A DNA stretch of 64,000 nt from Streptomyces sp. NBC_00344 (GCF_036088315.1 NZ_CP107996.1:6937831-7001830), one strand, 5' to 3'. Counted from the stretch's first letter, positions 1 through 8,553 are shown. Translations and numbers: made by a program. Notes: generated by a model not told the origin, from the sequence alone.

Positions 1-448
1 GCGAAGCCGACCAGGAAAGACACCGGGCCTCTGCGTAGTGAGGGTGCATCGGAGTCGTTCCCACCCCGATGCACATCATGGCTGCCGCTTCCGCCGACTT
101 GACTGCCTTGCCGAAGCGTGTGATGGGCTAAGGGAGGCCGTGGGAATGTGGGCGCCTAATAGCGAGCTGGTGGTTCGATCACTCAGAATCCCGGTGCGCC
201 TGCCGGATCGAGTGCCGGGGGGTTCGTGGTCTCTATTGCCGCACGAGCCTGGTTTCGGGCGCGCTCTCCCTTGGTGCAGCCCGGCTCCGCACTCGCGTCC
301 CGTGCAGCAGCGACGCTGGCCGACCTCGACCTTGCTGGAAGGTGCCCGTGTTTCCTCTCTGTGCCCGGTGACACGGGCACAGAGGCGGCAACCACCGCCG
401 GGCCCGGTGTGCTCCCAGCAGCTGCAGGATCAGTGACGGTCAGCAGGC
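1..448. other. Left flank, no supported gene
   Basis: Only short overlapping open frames with no recognisable protein are present. The one structure seen is the hairpin at 357-384, beyond the end of the rsbP frame. Confidence 0.5.
357..384 (-). terminator. Hairpin downstream of rsbQ-rsbP
   Basis: An 11-bp perfect stem (357-367 with 374-384, arm CTCTGTGCCCG) encloses a 6-nt loop. It lies about 65 nt past the rsbP stop on the minus strand. There is no T tract, as is common for Streptomyces terminators, so termination is inferred from position and stem strength. Confidence 0.5.
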
Positions 449-1744
449 TCATATCCGGTCTTCACCCGCAGGGATAGGCAGCGAGGCGGGCATGCCGAGG
501 GCGAGGAGCGCGGTGTCGTCGTCGAGTCCGTCGCCGAAGCTGGTGAGCAGCCCTTTCAGAGCGGAAACCAGGTCTTTGGGGCCGGCCGGGGCCAGGGCAG
601 CGGTGAAGGCGTGCAAGGCATCCTCACCATAGAGGTCGCGTTCCGGGCCGACCCTCGCTTCGGTCAGACCGTCTGTGTAGAGGAGCAGAGTGTCCCCGGG
701 GGCGAGCGCGGTGCTGGCGGGCGTGAACTGTGCCTGGGGCAGAGCGCCGACGAGCATGCCGCCGGGTGTGGGCAGGAAGTGCGCGCTGCCGTCGGCGCGT
801 TGGATCAGAGCGGAGGGGTGGCCGCCGGAGGCCAGGTGCACGCTGACACCGTCGCTGCCGGGGCGCAGGACGCCGAATATCGCGGTGCAGTAGCGGGCCT
901 CGCCGCTCGCGTACCGCTCGTGCAGGACGGTGTTCAGGGTGGTCAGCACGGTGACGGGGTCTGGGTCGTGCAGAGCGGCCGCCCGCAGGGTGTAGCGGGT
1001 CAGGGAGGTGACCGCGGCGGCCTGGGGACCTTTGCCGCACACGTCGCCGAGGAAGAACGCCCATTGGCCGGCACCGAGCGGGAACAGGTCGTAGAAGTCT
1101 CCGCCAAGAAGATCCGGAGAGGCGATGTGGTAGTAGGAACTGGCTTCCAGGCCCGGAACCGTGGGCAGCTCGGCGGGCAGCAGGCTTTGCTGGAGGACGG
1201 CGAGAGCTTCCTGGAGGCGTTGGCGGTCGGCCTCGGCCTGCAGTCGCGCTTCTTCGGCTGCCCGGCGTTCGCGTAGCAGCTCGGTCTCGTAGGCGCGGCG
1301 GTCACGGGCGTCGAAGATCGTGGTGCGGATGAGCATCGGCTCCCCGGCATCGCTGGTCTTCACCTTCGAGGTGACAAGCATCGGCATCCGCTGCCCGTCG
1401 GCGGCTTTGATGTCCAGGGCGATACCGCTGGCCTCGCCGTTCATCTGCAGCAGCGGGGCGAAGTGCGTCTCGTGGTAGAGCTTGCCGCCCACGGTGAGCA
1501 GATCGGGAAACCGCATCCGGCCCACCACCTGCTGCCGGGAGAGGCCCAGCCATTCCAGCAAGGTGGTGTTGATCTTCGCGATGGTGCCGTCCATCAGCGT
1601 CGACATGTAGCCGCACGGAGCCTGCTCGTACAGCTCCTCCGCACTGTCCTCCAGCAGGGCGGAGAAGGCCACGTCGGTAGCGGCTACGTCCTCACCCGTG
1701 CTCGGTTCGTTGGGCTCCTGGCCGGTGCGGCACATCACCGGCAC
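449..1744 (-). CDS. rsbP: PAS-domain PP2C-type phosphatase, RsbP-like
   Basis: A 431-aa protein. Residues about 35-150 form a PAS sensor domain, about 150-190 an Arg/Glu-rich coiled-coil linker, and about 200-420 a SpoIIE/RsbU-type PPM phosphatase with metal-binding GGDFYD (about 214-219), GDVCGKG (about 233-239) and a C-terminal DDDTALLAL. In Bacillus, RsbP dephosphorylates the anti-anti-sigma factor under energy stress and needs RsbQ. Here the start codon lies inside the 3' end of the RsbQ-like gene (10-nt overlap), which implies translational coupling. The PAS-linker-phosphatase order and the rsbQ neighbour favour RsbP over other SpoIIE-type phosphatases. Its target anti-anti-sigma factor is not in the window. 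Confidence 0.9.
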   Translation of the reverse strand: MPVMCRTGQEPNEPSTGEDVAATDVAFSALLEDSAEELYEQAPCGYMSTLMDGTIAKINTTLLEWLGLSRQQVVGRMRFPDLLTVGGKLYHETHFAPLLQMNGEASGIALDIKAADGQRMPMLVTSKVKTSDAGEPMLIRTTIFDARDRRAYETELLRERRAAEEARLQAEADRQRLQEALAVLQQSLLPAELPTVPGLEASSYYHIASPDLLGGDFYDLFPLGAGQWAFFLGDVCGKGPQAAAVTSLTRYTLRAAALHDPDPVTVLTTLNTVLHERYASGEARYCTAIFGVLRPGSDGVSVHLASGGHPSALIQRADGSAHFLPTPGGMLVGALPQAQFTPASTALAPGDTLLLYTDGLTEARVGPERDLYGEDALHAFTAALAPAGPKDLVSALKGLLTSFGDGLDDDTALLALGMPASLPIPAGEDRI

Positions 1745-2670
1745 TCACCCAGGAAGCCGATGATCGCCTCTGCCGTGGCCTCCGGTGCGCTCAGCTGCGG
1801 ACAGTGCCCGGTTGCGTCCAGCGTGACCAGTCGGCTGCCAGGGATCGCGGCGTGGACGTAGGCGCCCACCTCTCGCGGGGCGATCACGTCCTGTACGCAT
1901 TCCAGTACCAGCGTCGGTACCGCCACGCTGAGAAGATCCTTGCGGCTGTCGGACAGGAACGTGGTGCGGGCGAAGACCCGCGCGATGGCCGGGTCGGTCG
2001 CGCAGAAGGACGTGGTCAGCTCTTCACCCAGTTCCGGCCGGTCCGCGTTACCCATGATCACTGGAGCCATCGCCGCCGACCATCCGAGGTAGTTCGACTC
2101 CAGCGACTCCAGCAGCTCATCGATGTCCCCGGCGCTGAACCCGCCCCGGTAGCCGTCCTCGTCAATGTAGCGGGGGGAAGGAGCGATCATCATCAGCCGG
2201 GAGATCCGCTTCGGCGCCTGGGCCGCCGCGAGCACACCGGCCATGGCGCTGACCGAATGTCCCACCAGCGCCACATCCCGCAGGTCCAGCTCTTCGAGGA
2301 CCTCCACGATATCCCGGGCGTACCCGCCCAGTGAGCTGTACCGCTGCTCACTCCACGCCGAAGCATCCGAGCGGCCTGAGCCCACGTAGTCAAAGAGCAC
2401 CACCCGGTAATCCTTCGCCAGTGCCGGGACGACCAGGCGCCACATGTTCTGATCACAGCCGAACCCGTGCACAAGCACGAGCACCGGCCCGTCCGCACGG
2501 CCGGTGACGGTGACGTTATTCCTGCGACGGATATCCACGCTCTGCAGTCTTCCACTGCTCGGGGCTGGCGGGCCGGGGTGGCCGCCCCGGCCCGAATCGG
2601 CGCCGGCGCCGACAGCGGGGCCGCCGGTCCCGCTGCGGGTGTCGCGATCGTTCGTAGGTGTGGGGTTCAT
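1735..2670 (-). CDS. rsbQ: RsbQ-like alpha/beta hydrolase (RsbP partner)
   Basis: A 311-aa alpha/beta hydrolase. The segments FGCDQ, FDYVGSGRSD, GHSVSA, NYLGW, FCATDPAIA and GHCPQ match the RsbQ family closely. The predicted triad is Ser139, Asp261 and His289. RsbQ acts on an unidentified small ligand and is required for RsbP activity in Bacillus. Residues 1-45 are a Gly/Pro-rich extension not seen in Bacillus RsbQ. I kept this start because AAGGAAGGG precedes the ATG at good spacing, and that Shine-Dalgarno lies within one arm of an 18-bp inverted repeat (2673-2713), suggesting translational or operator control. It is the first gene of the rsbQ-rsbP pair. Confidence 0.9.
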   Translation of the reverse strand: MNPTPTNDRDTRSGTGGPAVGAGADSGRGGHPGPPAPSSGRLQSVDIRRRNNVTVTGRADGPVLVLVHGFGCDQNMWRLVVPALAKDYRVVLFDYVGSGRSDASAWSEQRYSSLGGYARDIVEVLEELDLRDVALVGHSVSAMAGVLAAAQAPKRISRLMMIAPSPRYIDEDGYRGGFSAGDIDELLESLESNYLGWSAAMAPVIMGNADRPELGEELTTSFCATDPAIARVFARTTFLSDSRKDLLSVAVPTLVLECVQDVIAPREVGAYVHAAIPGSRLVTLDATGHCPQLSAPEATAEAIIGFLGECR

Positions 2671-2672
2671 TC

Positions 2673-2713
2673 GGGACCCTTCCTTGATACGGCACGTATC
2701 AAGGAAGGGTCCC
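2673..2713 (-). promoter_or_regulatory. Perfect 18-bp inverted repeat at the rsbQ start
   Basis: The arms 2673-2690 and 2696-2713 are exact reverse complements around a 5-nt spacer, 2 nt from the rsbQ ATG. On the mRNA strand one arm contains the Shine-Dalgarno AAGGAAGGG, so a folded leader would hide it. The centre (GATAC, spacer, GTATC) also resembles a TetR-type operator. Either RNA hairpin or protein-binding site fits; no T tract supports a terminator. Confidence 0.75.
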
Positions 2714-2994
2714 GCAGCGGAGGGGAAGTGCGGGTAATCACAAGAACGGGCCGTAATGGAATGCGAAAGAAAATCTGTCTTGTGGTGAATTCGGTGCGGA
2801 TGTAGATGCTTAAATGGGTGGCGTTATGCGGATCAGATATCAAGAATTAGCTGCGTGTATCTTTGGAGCGGCTCGCATCCATGGTGCAGGTCCCGGGATA
2901 GTAGTGATCCCGTGGCTGAGGCCAGTGCGGGAAAAGCTTGTAGCTGAAATCCGTGATGACCCCAGAGGTGCCGCACCACAGTCACAATGCTGTA
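2714..2994. other. Intergenic, nothing recognised
   Basis: Lower GC than its surroundings, and it probably contains the rsbQ promoter. A 64-codon open frame on the plus strand lacks coding character and is not called. Confidence 0.4.
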
Positions 2995-3198
2995 TCAGGT
3001 GGGAATGATGTTCTCGGCGGTCAGGCCCTTCTGGCTCGGCGCGATATCGAAGGTGACCACCTGGCCTTCAAGCAGCTCACGGCAGCCTTGGGCGGTGATG
3101 TTCGAGAAGTGGGCGAAGACGTCAGCGCCGCCGCCATCCTGCTCGATGAAACCGAAGCCCTTGGCTGCGTTGAACCACTTCACGGTGCCAGACGCCAT
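2995..3198 (-). CDS. cspA: Cold-shock domain protein
   Basis: A 67-aa CspA-family protein with RNA-binding motifs KGFGFI (RNP1) and DVFAHFS (RNP2), the normal length of the family. It is an RNA chaperone that binds single-stranded nucleic acid. I chose the internal ATG at 3198 because AAAGGAG lies 8 nt before it and family members begin [10 protein letters not shown]. The longer upstream frame is leader sequence; a long 5' leader is typical for cold-shock mRNAs. It lies in the stress island between rsbQP and rheA. Streptomyces genomes carry several paralogues, so the symbol is generic. Confidence 0.95.
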   Translation of the reverse strand: MASGTVKWFNAAKGFGFIEQDGGGADVFAHFSNITAQGCRELLEGQVVTFDIAPSQKGLTAENIIPT

Positions 3199-3700
3199 GA
3201 CGTATCTCCTTTGGGGCAGTGTGCCGGCGCCGTAAATTGCGGATACCGGGTCGCCGCGATGGTGCCCCGACCGAAAAGTGACCGGAAATGCAAAAGCGCT
3301 TCCAGCGGCGAATGTACCGTCGGAGGCGCTTGGGGAACCACAACTGCGGTCGACAGTAGCATGCCAAAGCGTCATGGACGCATTAAATAACTCCATCCGT
3401 TCGTTGCGATAAGAACACTCCCAGCATGGCATCCTAAACCCTCACGTCGCGGTCATAGCTATTGATCCTCCCGGAGCGCAACGTTGCAGAAGAACAGTAT
3501 GATCACGTTCGCGAAAAAAGACGACTACCGCGATGGCGATAATGTCTACTCCGGCCGGAGTAGATGTCCGGGTTTTCGATGGGTGGGCAGTCGTCCTCGA
3601 CGGGCGAAGGGGTGCGAGGCGCACCGTCCCAGCACGGCGTCAGGTCCGGTGCGCTTCCCCGAGCGGCTCGGTGCGTACGGGCTCGAAGAGCTCTGCTGAT
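3199..3700. other. Intergenic between cspA and rheA
   Basis: No credible gene is seen. It includes the cspA leader and promoter region (3199-about 3430) and a relatively AT-rich stretch at about 3430-3560. Confidence 0.5.
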
Positions 3701-4348
3701 TCAGCGGCCGCCCCTGCCGGCCTGGCGAAGCCGGTCGGCATTGTGGGTGATGGTGTCGATGCGTGCGGCGAGGTCGGGGTGGCCGGCGAGGTGCGTGTGG
3801 GTGTCGGCGAGCGGCTTGATGAGGTTGGCGGCGTCGTCGTCCGCGAGTGCCTCGGCAAGGTTCGCCCGGGGCGTGTGCGCCGGCGCGGGGAGGTCGGTGA
3901 GTGCGGTGATCTGGCCGGCGAGTTGTCGCAGGTCAGCGGCGTTGTCCCGGGCCCAGGCGGTGACGCTGCGGTCGGCGGCGCGGTCATCGCGGGTGGCTTG
4001 TACGCGTTGTTCGCCCGTGCTGCCGGGAGCTCCCGGGCGTACGCGGAGATAGCGCCGCTCAGCGGCTTGCCGGCTGGCGACGCCCAGGGGGTGGGCCAGG
4101 TCGGCCCAGCTGGTGCCCGCGTCACGGGCCGCTTCGATGAGTCCGGGCTCCCATCCGGCGAGTTGCTCGCGGAGTTCGCGCAGCATGAGCAGGGCAGCCA
4201 GGGTCTCCTCCGAACTGGCCTGAGTGCCTTCTGGGCGTGCCGGAGGCCGGGCGTTCTGGGCGCTGCGGACGGCTTCGTCGATCGCGTCCAGCGCTTCCGC
4301 GGCTGCGAGGAAGGAAGGGGGGTTGCTGGAGGACTGGGATGCGTTCAC
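3701..4348 (-). CDS. rheA: RheA-like repressor of hsp18
   Basis: About 215 aa from a GTG start at 4348, preceded by AAGAGG. An earlier in-frame ATG at 4396 would overlap the operator and is less likely. It resembles the proteins annotated as HSP18 transcriptional regulator in Streptomyces: a segment ELREQLAGWEPGLIEAARD is followed by a helix-turn-helix-like stretch (SWADLAHPLGVASRQAAERR). RheA is known as a thermosensing repressor of hsp18 in S. albus and is divergently transcribed from it. The same divergent layout is present here, with an operator-like repeat between the genes. The C-terminal half is Ala/Asp-rich and not otherwise recognised. Confidence 0.75.
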   Translation of the reverse strand: MNASQSSSNPPSFLAAAEALDAIDEAVRSAQNARPPARPEGTQASSEETLAALLMLRELREQLAGWEPGLIEAARDAGTSWADLAHPLGVASRQAAERRYLRVRPGAPGSTGEQRVQATRDDRAADRSVTAWARDNAADLRQLAGQITALTDLPAPAHTPRANLAEALADDDAANLIKPLADTHTHLAGHPDLAARIDTITHNADRLRQAGRGGR

Positions 4349-4389
4349 GGGGCCTCTTCTCAGTTGTCGCCCTTTGGGTGACACTGAAC

Positions 4390-4418
4390 TTGTCATCGTC
4401 TGGATGACATGTTACAAC
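4390..4418 (+). promoter_or_regulatory. hsp18 promoter and RheA-type operator
   Basis: TGTCATC (4391-4397), 5 nt, GATGACA (4403-4409) forms a perfect inverted repeat that matches the RheA operator as I recall it from S. albus. It sits between a -35 TTGTCA (4390-4395) and, 17 nt on, a -10 TACAAC (4413-4418). A repressor here would block the promoter directly. A further half-site, GGTGACA, lies just upstream (4378-4384). Confidence 0.8.
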
Positions 4419-4474
4419 AGTGGCACACGAAGCGCATTGGCAGTTTCTGCCAGACCTGTGGAGGTGTTTTCGCG

Positions 4475-4909
4475 ATGTTGATGCGCACTGACCCGTTCCG
4501 CGAACTCGACCGGCTTGCCCAGCAGTTGACGGGCGTGACGGGTACCTGGTCCAGGCCCTCGGCGATGCCGATGGACGCCTACCGGGAGGGCGAGGAATAC
4601 GTGATCGCCCTCGACCTGCCCGGTGTCGCGAAGGACGCGATCGATATCGATGTCGAACGCAACATGCTCACCGTCAAGGCCGAGCGCCGACCGGCGGTGA
4701 AGGCGGACGACGTGCAGATGGAGCTCTCCGAGCGGCCGCTGGGTGTCTTCTCCCGTCAGCTGGTGCTGGCCGACACCCTGGACACCGAGCGCATCACGGC
4801 CGACTACGACGCAGGGGTGCTGACGCTGCGCATCCCGATCGCCGAGCGCGCCAAGCCCCGCAAGATCTCGATCGGCGGGCGACCCGCGCACACGGAGATC
4901 GGCGTCTGA
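4475..4909 (+). CDS. hsp18: Small heat-shock protein HSP18 (Hsp20 family)
   Basis: A 144-aa alpha-crystallin/Hsp20 chaperone that holds unfolding proteins under heat stress. The crystallin domain covers about residues 38-130, with ALDLPGV and [11 protein letters not shown] (the conserved GxLxxxxP-type segment) near its end. Start chosen at ATG 4475 with GGAGG 10 nt upstream; ATG 4481 is an alternative. It is controlled by the promoter and operator at 4390-4418 and divergent from the rheA-like gene. Confidence 0.95.
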   Translation: MLMRTDPFRELDRLAQQLTGVTGTWSRPSAMPMDAYREGEEYVIALDLPGVAKDAIDIDVERNMLTVKAERRPAVKADDVQMELSERPLGVFSRQLVLADTLDTERITADYDAGVLTLRIPIAERAKPRKISIGGRPAHTEIGV

Positions 4910-5189
4910 GAAGCCGGCTCCCCGGCCACGCCGACGCCGGAGGACGGGCATCGCTCCCTGTCCCCTTCTGATCCCGTCCTCCGCGTTCCGTTCCGCGCAC
5001 CAGGTGCGGAACCCGTCCGCCGAAACCTGCTCACGCCCCCGGGCTACGGCCTCCTCTGCGGCCGCCCGTCAGCGCACCCGAGCCCAGGCGCGACAGCCCA
5101 ACCGGCATCAGCCGGGACGGCAGACACGAGTGCCAGTAACCCTTCCTGGCAGCAAAACGCCCTTGAATGAGAAAGGCGATCACTCCGCT

Positions 5190-5624
5190 ATGTTCCCGCT
5201 GCGTGAACCGGCCGCCGCCCGGACGGACATGACGTTTCACCAGATGCTGGAAAGAGTCCGTTATGAAGGCGCGTATCCCACCCGAGAACATGCCGAGGAC
5301 GTCACACGCGCCGTGCTGGCCGCGCTGGGGCGCCAGCTGACCGGTGACGAACGCGTCGACCTCGCCGCCTGCCTGCCCGTCGAGGCCGCCCTCGTCTTCA
5401 CCGGCCAGATCCCCGACAGCCAGCCGCTCACGGGCTGGGGCTTCGTCAAGGACCTGGCCACCCGCACAGGCGGCACGCCGGCAACCACCCGCTGGGACAC
5501 CGGGGCCGTCCTCTCCGCCGTCGGCCACCTGGCCGGCCCTGGCCTCATGGACCGTATCCTTGCGCAACTCCCTTCCGGATGGGCGCTGCTCTTCGGCCGC
5601 GCGGAACTCATTCAGGCAGCATGA
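5190..5624 (+). CDS. DUF2267 domain protein
   Basis: About 144 aa. The sequence from MTFHQMLERV through the helical repeats (EHAEDVTRAVLAAL, ERVDLAACLP) to ALLFGRAELIQAA fits DUF2267, an all-helical family of unknown function often found near stress genes. Start taken at ATG 5190 after GAAAGG; ATG 5229, directly before the domain, is possible. A second copy of its last 14 residues lies at 7898-7945 on the other strand. Confidence 0.8.
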   Translation: MFPLREPAAARTDMTFHQMLERVRYEGAYPTREHAEDVTRAVLAALGRQLTGDERVDLAACLPVEAALVFTGQIPDSQPLTGWGFVKDLATRTGGTPATTRWDTGAVLSAVGHLAGPGLMDRILAQLPSGWALLFGRAELIQAA

Positions 5625-5809
5625 CCGTTTCGGGCGGGAACCTGTAGCGGCAGCTGCTGTGTCCGGGGCGGATTTGAACGGTACGGGGGCTCCGGCGGGG
5701 ACGTCGGAGCCCTGTCCGCGTCGACCACCCACGACTCCAGCTCGACCCGCACATTCGCAGGTTGCGCGCAGAGTTCGGGCAGCAGGGTCACTGGCTGACG
5801 GGAGCACCG

Positions 5810-6136
5810 CTACTGGCGACTCTTACTGGACCACGGTCCTGTACGTGGCCGGATCCGCGAAGCCGACTGGCACCAGCCGCAGCGAGGCAGATCCTTGCCC
5901 TCGTAGCACCCGGCCCACCCACCGCAGACACACAGGGCGTCACCGTCGGCCTCGTTTGAGGGCAACGGAACATCCGTGGGCTGGTTGGGGGAGTCGGCGT
6001 CGAAGTGCCGGAGCTTCTCGTGTACTTCCTGCGCCCACCCGCGGTACATCACGCCGACAAGGACAGCTGCCACAGCGCCGCCGGTGCCAGAAGGTGAAGT
6101 GGCGAGGGCATGCACGTCAAGTATGACCGGGAGCAA
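5810..6136 (-). CDS. Small cysteine-rich hypothetical protein (doubtful)
   Basis: An open frame of 108 aa, unrecognised. A hydrophobic N-terminal stretch and a segment with five cysteines (CVC, C, CGWC) could bind a metal. No good ribosome-binding site was seen, and the overlap with other open frames makes it uncertain. The rest of 5625-6259 shows no other gene. Confidence 0.3.
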   Translation of the reverse strand: MLPVILDVHALATSPSGTGGAVAAVLVGVMYRGWAQEVHEKLRHFDADSPNQPTDVPLPSNEADGDALCVCGGWAGCYEGKDLPRCGWCQSASRIRPRTGPWSSKSRQ

Positions 6137-6259
6137 GATCGGGAAGTCACTCGCGAACTGGGCAACCGGGCGTCGCGAGGGTTATAGAAAGCGGTAGGCG
6201 CGCCTGCGTACGAGCTGGGCACGCGCGATCTACCTCGAGCCGTCTAGGGAGTGATTTTC

Positions 6260-7165
6260 GTGTCGTCCTCGCTGACCGCAGAGTCGTTGCCCGTACCGCC
6301 GGCTGAGACCGCCTCCTCAGTTGTCTCAAGCCCTGTGATCGGCGAACTACCGCCAGTCGAAGACCCGTTGAAGGTTGCGCCGAAGGATGCGCGGGCCCTG
6401 AGCAAGGTGTTCTTCGACCGGCTGCAGGTACTTGAAGAAGGCACGCACGAGTACCAGTACGCCCGGAACACACTCATCGAGATGAACCTCTCCCTGGTTC
6501 ACTTCGCGGCCTCCCGGTTCCGTAACCGGGGCAGCGGCGCCATGGAGGACATCGTCCAGGTCGGCACAATCGGTCTGATCAAGGCCATCGACCGCTTCGA
6601 CCTGTCCCGCGAAGTCGAGTTCACCTCCTTCGCGGTCCCGTACATCGTGGGCGAGATCAAGCGGTTCTTCCGCGACACCAGCTGGTCCGTCCACGTCCCG
6701 CGCCGCTTGCAGGAGCTGCGCGTCGACCTGGCCAAGGCGCAGGATTCCCTCTCCGTTGACCTGAACCGCCAGCCGACAGTGGCGGAGCTCGCCGCGCATC
6801 TGAAGCTGAGCGAAGAGGAGGTCGTCGAGGGGCTGATCGCATCCAACGGCTATACCGCCGGGTCGCTGGACCTGCCCCAGGACAACAACCTTCAGCACCA
6901 GGGGCCCTCGGGCCGTACACAGGGCTTGGCCGATGTCGTCGGCGCGTGCGACCCAGCAATCGAACTTGTCGAGGACTTCCAGGCACTCGCCCCCCTCCTG
7001 ACCACGCTCGACGAACGAGACCGCACCATCCTGACCCTGCGCTTCGGCCAGGAAATGACCCAGTCCCAGATCGCCGCAGAACTGGGTCTTTCCCAGATGC
7101 ACGTCTCCCGGCTGCTGACCCGAACGCTGACCAAACTCCGCAAGGGGATGCTCGCTCAGGACTGA
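6260..7165 (+). CDS. SigB/SigF-family RNA polymerase sigma factor (copy 1)
   Basis: About 301 aa. Region 2 includes FRNRGSGAMEDIVQVGTIGL and the -10-reading stretch SREVEFTSFAVPYIVGEIK. Region 3 begins VPRRLQELRVDLAKAQ, and region 4.2 is a helix-turn-helix (MTQSQIAAELGLSQMHVSR). This matches group 3 SigB/F/G factors, which direct stress or developmental genes and are normally held by an anti-sigma kinase. Start taken at GTG 6260, 9 nt after GGGAG; the GTG at 6251 abuts that site. No anti-sigma gene lies beside it. It is about 70% identical by eye to copy 2 at 8885. Confidence 0.92.
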   Translation: MSSSLTAESLPVPPAETASSVVSSPVIGELPPVEDPLKVAPKDARALSKVFFDRLQVLEEGTHEYQYARNTLIEMNLSLVHFAASRFRNRGSGAMEDIVQVGTIGLIKAIDRFDLSREVEFTSFAVPYIVGEIKRFFRDTSWSVHVPRRLQELRVDLAKAQDSLSVDLNRQPTVAELAAHLKLSEEEVVEGLIASNGYTAGSLDLPQDNNLQHQGPSGRTQGLADVVGACDPAIELVEDFQALAPLLTTLDERDRTILTLRFGQEMTQSQIAAELGLSQMHVSRLLTRTLTKLRKGMLAQD

Positions 7166-7439
7166 GTTCTCTGCGCCGGGGCGAGGGCGTTGATTACCGC
7201 TGCACGTACAGGCCGAGGGCTAGTTCCTGCAGGCGCTGCGGACACACCGGCGGGGACCGACGTCGAGAGGGCCGACACCTCTCGTCTCGACATGGACAGG
7301 CGACTCGAGCCGGTGCTGCCGGTCAGTGTGCCGAGCCCGCGCGCCGTCGAAGCCACGCGCCGCGGTGACTCGCTGACCCCGACGCTACAGCCGAAAGGGG
7401 CGTCCGAAGCTACTTCCTGTAACTGCTCATCCACTCCCG

Positions 7440-7733
7440 GACCTCCTCCGGCGAGTGAGTGTGGCTTCCTGGATGCAGCCGACGTCGGAGACAATCTGGC
7501 CAGGGGGGCAGTAGCCGCACTGGAAGGCGTTCTCGTCGATGAAAGCCTGCTTGCAGGGGTGGAGTTGGCCGCTGCCGGTCAGGCCCTCGATCGTGGCGAC
7601 CGTGGCGCACCTCCAGCCGGACCGCGAGGGTCAGGCAGGCGTTCTGCCTGTGCTCGTCGACGAGCACCGTGCACGCCCCGCAGGCCCCCGCGTCGCAGCG
7701 TTTCCTCGCCCCGGTCGAATCCAGGTGCTCGCG
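7440..7733 (-). pseudogene. [2Fe-2S] subunit of xanthine/aldehyde dehydrogenase family, remnant
   Basis: The reading frame carries REHLDSTGARKRCDAGACGA, then CTVLVD, and after a one-base frameshift at about 7620 continues TIEGLTGSGQLHP and FQCGYCPPGQIVSDVGC. These are the two iron-sulfur cysteine motifs of the small subunit of molybdenum hydroxylases. The N-terminal plant-ferredoxin part and the C-terminus are missing, a stop precedes REHLD, and no medium or large subunit is adjacent. Confidence 0.8.
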
Positions 7734-7897
7734 CTACAGCCAGCAGTGAGGTGACGGCGTCTCCAGCAGGAGGGCGCCCGGGCTGGCGGACAGCAGCCCG
7801 CAGGCAGGACTCCGACGATGTCATCGTCGGAGCCCCGTCATGTTCAACGCCGTCACCGCCAGCAGACGACATCGGACGTTCTCGGGCCGGGGACTGG

Positions 7898-7945
7898 TCA
7901 GGCGGCCTGGGTGAGTTCGGCGCGCCCGAACAGCAAGGCGTATCT
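7898..7945 (-). pseudogene. DUF2267 C-terminal fragment
   Basis: The last 14 codons of a minus-strand frame read YALLFGRAELTQAA, nearly identical to the end of the DUF2267 protein at 5190-5624. The upstream sequence does not continue the match, so this looks like the stub of a deleted paralogue. Confidence 0.55.
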
Positions 7946-8092
7946 CTCCTGGTACTGGGAGGGCTGGATGCCCTTGAGCGCGGACCCCACGATGGCGCTG
8001 TCCTGAACGTCTGAACCTGAGTAGCGGGGCGGACGCATCACTGATGCCCGCTCGGGCTGGGGCGCGGGTGGGCTACCAGCCAGCAGACAAGG

Positions 8093-8122
8093 GTGTGGCC
8101 CGGCACGGGTGCCGGGCCACAC
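8093..8122 (-). terminator. Hairpin downstream of csbD-like gene
   Basis: A perfect 14-bp inverted repeat (8093-8106 with 8109-8122, arm GTGTGGCCCGGCAC) begins 46 nt past the stop of the minus-strand csbD-like gene. It has a strong GC stem and no T tract. Confidence 0.6.
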
Positions 8123-8167
8123 ACATCACACGGCCTCGGGAAAGCACGGCCGCAGGAGTCGCTGAGG

Positions 8168-8341
8168 TCAGCGCTTGAAGGTGTCCTTGGTCTTCTCCTT
8201 GGCCTGGCGGGCGTCGCCCATGGCCTGGTCGGCACGGCCTTCGGCGGTGAGACGTTCGTTACCCACGGTGCGGCCGGCGGCTTCCTTGACCTTGCCCTTG
8301 GCCTGCTCGGTCTTGGCCTGGGTCTTCTCGTTGGCAGCCAT
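8168..8341 (-). CDS. CsbD-family stress protein
   Basis: A 57-aa, highly charged protein beginning MAANEKTQAKTEQAKGKVKE and ending DTFKR, typical of the CsbD family, whose Bacillus member belongs to the SigB regulon. Start chosen at ATG 8341 with AAGG 10 nt upstream, rather than the GTG at 8350. It is flanked by two SigB-type sigma genes, which suggests the same control, but no clear SigB promoter was found before it. The function of the family is unknown. Confidence 0.85.
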   Translation of the reverse strand: MAANEKTQAKTEQAKGKVKEAAGRTVGNERLTAEGRADQAMGDARQAKEKTKDTFKR

Positions 8342-8358
8342 GTCACTCACACCTTGCT

Positions 8359-8553
8359 GTGGTCGACTTCAGGAACAACCACCGCCTCACCGCCATCGCC
8401 GCATCCAAACACCGCGCTCCGAAATCCACGCCCTGTAGGAACTGCGTAAGGGATGGGGATCAGGATGTTCGGGGCGCCCAGCCGGGCAGGCTCACCTCGT
8501 GGACCGTGATCATCGCTCTCATCGCCCTCATCGTTGGCTTCTTGGCTTCGTGA
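8359..8553 (+). CDS. Possible small membrane protein
   Basis: A 64-codon frame from a GTG. Its last 19 residues (TSWTVIIALIALIVGFLAS) form one convincing membrane helix; the first 45 residues look random. Only the 3' part may be coding, perhaps from a later non-canonical start. It is unrecognised. Confidence 0.3.
   Translation: MVDFRNNHRLTAIAASKHRAPKSTPCRNCVRDGDQDVRGAQPGRLTSWTVIIALIALIVGFLAS

Noticed and set aside
2814..3008. A 64-codon ORF between rsbQ and cspA
   Set aside because: It has an AT-rich start but no similarity, and its end overlaps cspA in antisense.
3533..4381. A 282-codon plus-strand ORF
   Set aside because: It is antisense to the rheA-like gene, which has family similarity, a ribosome-binding site and an operator.
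7190..8014. A 274-codon plus-strand ORF between the sigma genes
   Set aside because: It reads opposite the iron-sulfur subunit remnant, whose cysteine motifs are clear on the minus strand.
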